From an uncultured Anaerotignum sp. (GTDB lineage Bacteria > Bacillota > Clostridia > Lachnospirales > Anaerotignaceae), in the NCBI RefSeq assembly GCF_934277605.1, contig NZ_CAKQVD010000057.1:1-12128 (forward strand): a stretch of 12,128 nt of DNA, given 5' to 3'. Below the pieces are notes generated by a model, which was given only the letters and a program-made list of their open reading frames with translations, ran no database searches and was not told where the DNA came from. The position numbers and the translations under genes were made by a program. This document shows positions 12,022-12,128 of this stretch, piece after piece. Positions within the stretch are counted from its first letter, which is position 1. Each line of letters begins with the position of its first letter.

Positions 12022-12128
12022 ATGAAACATCTATATTTTCACAATGCCATCATACCATATTTCGATGTGCCCTTTAGTGCCCTCTTTCAGAAATTTCAAA
12101 ACTTCTTAAAGCTCTGCCATGAATTTTC
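12022..12128 (+). CDS. Hypothetical protein, N-terminal part, truncated by window end
   Basis: An open frame starts at ATG 12022 after a strong AAGGAGGT site and stays open for 35 codons to the window edge. It begins MKHLYFHNAIIPYFDVPF and continues SALFQKFQNFLKLCHEF, rich in Phe and His. I do not recognise it. An in-frame ATG at 11980 would add 14 residues but has no ribosome binding site and lies in the terminator tail. No promoter is visible between the terminators and this start, which weakens the case. An open run of this length is also not rare by chance. Confidence 0.4.
   Translation, partial: MKHLYFHNAIIPYFDVPFSALFQKFQNFLKLCHEF

Overview
The window looks like the late (packaging, head and tail) gene block of a siphophage or prophage of a Bacillota host, most likely a Clostridia-type gut anaerobe. 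The evidence is the HK97-type gene order, the kinds of protein families, strong AGGAGG-type ribosome binding sites, a consensus vegetative promoter, and TTG/GTG starts. No host gene, integrase, lysis gene or attachment site is visible, so free phage and integrated prophage cannot be told apart.

Positions 1 to 11387 form one tightly packed block read entirely on the minus strand, so gene order runs from high to low coordinates. It starts with an HNH endonuclease, a 114-base gap that may hold the cos site, the P27-type small terminase and the large terminase. Then come the HK97-type portal, prohead protease and major capsid protein. The neck follows: gp6-like connector, head closure protein, gp10-like protein and a probable tail terminator. 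The tail genes are the tail tube protein, a tail assembly chaperone pair, the tape measure protein and the start of a distal tail protein cut off by the window edge. Many stops and starts overlap, which suggests translational coupling. The two chaperone frames join through a canonical CCCAAAC slippery heptamer in the correct frame, immediately before the upstream stop codon. The second frame has no ribosome binding site of its own. This is strong sequence evidence for the gpG/gpGT programmed -1 frameshift. A terminator-like hairpin sits between the tail tube gene and the chaperone gene.

Positions 11388 to 12128 differ. Here a small plus-strand cassette lies divergent to the late block. A perfect extended -10 promoter (TTGACA, 17 bases, TATAAT) has a perfect 8+8 inverted repeat in its spacer. 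It drives a 35-residue hydrophobic peptide with a 12-base Shine-Dalgarno, a second 27-residue membrane peptide, and a ribbon-helix-helix DNA-binding protein, and it ends at a strong terminator. The layout suggests an autoregulated, moron-like unit in which the ribbon-helix-helix protein represses its own promoter. The first peptide resembles Gram-positive type I toxin peptides in architecture only. Three minus-strand hairpin terminators lie in series here, upstream of the late block. The last 107 bases open a further plus-strand reading frame with a good ribosome binding site, truncated by the window end.

The most interesting parts are the small cassette (promoter, operator, two membrane peptides, regulator) and the frameshift site. 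I found no RNA genes, CRISPR array or insertion sequence.
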